From Methanolobus vulcani (lineage in GTDB: Archaea; Halobacteriota; Methanosarcinia; Methanosarcinales; Methanosarcinaceae): DNA of 64,000 bases. The notes under the pieces are model-generated. The model was not told the DNA's origin, did no database searches, and saw nothing but the letters and a program-made list of their open reading frames with translations. Made by a program: the position numbers and the translations under genes. The DNA lies in assembly GCF_006546655.1 (NCBI RefSeq), contig NZ_VIAQ01000006.1, positions 62,001-126,000 on the forward strand, read 5' to 3'. This document shows, in pieces, positions 63,066 through 64,000 of the stretch (positions are counted from its first letter, which is position 1; the number at the start of each line of letters is the position of its first letter).

Positions 63066-63395
63066 ATGTCGGATTGGATTTACTACTATGAAGACAATAA
63101 GCAGACAGCATTGAAGAGAATAAATAACATGGCTCTATCTAATGGTTACAGCCGTGAGCTAAACTGCTGGGTAAACAAATACCTGGATCCTTTTTCAGTT
63201 GCAAGAACAATTGCTGAAGAGAGAAGAAGAAGTCTGGATCCTTTTTCCAGAATTCGTATGGAAGCGGAAAAAGATCTTGAATTCACATTGCTCAGAGCAA
63301 ATAAAAAAGACAGGAACAACTGTGATATCATCTTCTTTGAAAGCAATCTCTTGCTTATGTTCAATCTTATGCTAAAACATATAAGAACTGCATAA
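63066..63395 (+). CDS. Hypothetical protein with a short internal duplication (109 residues)
   Basis: GGGGAAA precedes ATG 63066. The protein contains two copies of an LDPFS-type segment (YLDPFSVARTIAEERRRSLD and LDPFSRIRMEAEKDLE), about 17 residues apart. The corresponding DNA repeats GGATCCTTTTTC at 63186 and 63237. Charged helices follow. No family recognised. It is divergent from msrB. Confidence 0.62.
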   Translation: MSDWIYYYEDNKQTALKRINNMALSNGYSRELNCWVNKYLDPFSVARTIAEERRRSLDPFSRIRMEAEKDLEFTLLRANKKDRNNCDIIFFESNLLLMFNLMLKHIRTA

Positions 63396-63521
63396 ACCAA
63401 TTCAGGAGAAATCTTCCCAATAAACCATAAATGTAATTACCAGAAAAAACGGAAGAAAAGGGATAAATATACCTATTCTGTCTATAGTTTCATCCCCTTT
63501 TCCGGGAAGAAGGCATACTCA

Positions 63522-64000
63522 TTGCACGAAAGAAGTAAACTTTTAGCTGACGAGAACATAGGCAAGCTTCTTTTCAAATTATCTGCACCTGCCACAGTGG
63601 GAATGCTGGTACAGGCCCTTTACAACATTGTGGATACTGTTTTTGTAGGGCAGGCTCTCGGTGAGAACAGCGTTCAGGGTATTGCCGGAATATCCATAGC
63701 TTTCCCGATAATGATGGTAATCATGGCTATCTCACTTGCCATTGGAATTGGCGGGGCTTCTATGATATCCCGCAGTCTTGGAGAAGGAAATCAGGAAAGA
63801 GCAGAGAATGTGATGGGGAACGTTCTGTCACTGGTCCTGATTATGAGCACATTTATCATCATTTCAGGTAGTATTTTCCTGACACCTCTTCTGAAATTGT
63901 TTGGAGCAACGGACACGATTCTGCCCTATGCTACCGAATACATGACAGTTATACTGCATGGTTCAGTGTTCTTCATGTTCGCACTTGCCATGAACAATGT
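63522..64000 (+). CDS. MATE-family efflux transporter, N-terminal part (cut by window edge)
   Basis: TTG 63522 is the probable start, with AGAAGG just upstream, and the frame is open to the window end (159 codons). The sequence shows LLFKLSAPATVGMLVQALYN followed by IVDTVFVGQALG, IAFPIMMVIMAISLAIGIGG and SRSLGEGNQERAENVMGNVL, all typical of MATE transporters (Na+ or H+ coupled multidrug efflux). Four membrane helices are covered. Confidence 0.9.
   Translation, partial: MHERSKLLADENIGKLLFKLSAPATVGMLVQALYNIVDTVFVGQALGENSVQGIAGISIAFPIMMVIMAISLAIGIGGASMISRSLGEGNQERAENVMGNVLSLVLIMSTFIIISGSIFLTPLLKLFGATDTILPYATEYMTVILHGSVFFMFALAMNN

Noticed and set aside
1-64000. CRISPR array
   Set aside because: No regularly spaced identical repeats of 24-37 bases were seen. 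The repeat groups at 36256-36467 are short iteron-like sites without spacers.

Overview
The window reads as a chromosome segment of a methylotrophic methanogen of the Methanosarcinaceae. A Methanolobus- or Methanococcoides-like genus is my guess from style, not a proof. The evidence is archaeal: TATA boxes with short or absent leaders, Shine-Dalgarno sites of GGAGG/GGTGA type, archaeal type IV pilin-like families, large Asn/Ser/Asp-rich surface proteins with PKD, NosD and PGF-pre-PGF modules, a DRG-type GTPase, and a MoeA fused to a periplasmic-binding-protein domain.

Region 1 (1-9231) is a cell-surface locus. Six small membrane-anchored pilin-like genes occur twice in tandem in the same order; the first copy is cut by the window edge. 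A cyclophilin follows (9301-9732). Then comes a gene-poor stretch with a strong inverted repeat and a stranded tRNA 3' end, and an orphan gene with a HEPN-like Rx4H motif (10419-10892).

Region 2 (11085-16467) holds modABC for molybdate uptake behind a perfect inverted repeat that looks like a ModE-type operator. A membrane-anchored AlbA_2/Schlafen-type protein and a coiled-coil protein follow. Region 3 (16565-24110) is a tandem pair of giant secreted papain-like proteases with PKD, beta-helix and PGF-pre-PGF modules.

Region 4 (24789-42134) is the highlight: an apparent 17.3-kb integrative element. An 18-bp direct repeat lies next to a tyrosine integrase at the left and forms the 3' end of tRNA-Arg(TCT) at the right. 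Inside are a divergent pair of membrane proteins, small cargo genes, RHH and AbrB regulators around palindromic operators, a run of tiny overlapping zinc-ribbon genes, a primase-helicase whose CHC2-like region lacks zinc ligands, and an iteron-like repeat region. Next to the tRNA sit a 1266-residue SIR2 protein and a HEPN-like protein, both candidate defence genes. No capsid, terminase or conjugation gene was seen, so the layout recalls an integrated plasmid or P4-like satellite with defence cargo.

Region 5 (42352-64000) is chromosomal: ilvE, a MoeA-PBP fusion, a DRG GTPase and tRNA-Gln(TTG), then a VIT/VWA surface protein divergent from a MoxR/CbbQ ATPase and CbbO/NorD-like VWA pair. After these come a 1.5-kilo-residue surface protein, a DUF2278/lamin-tail protein, a frameshifted GIY-YIG-like gene, a CMD protein, DUF1294, a cupredoxin-like lipoprotein, msrB and the start of a MATE transporter. 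Family names come from recognising motifs by eye; no database search was run.
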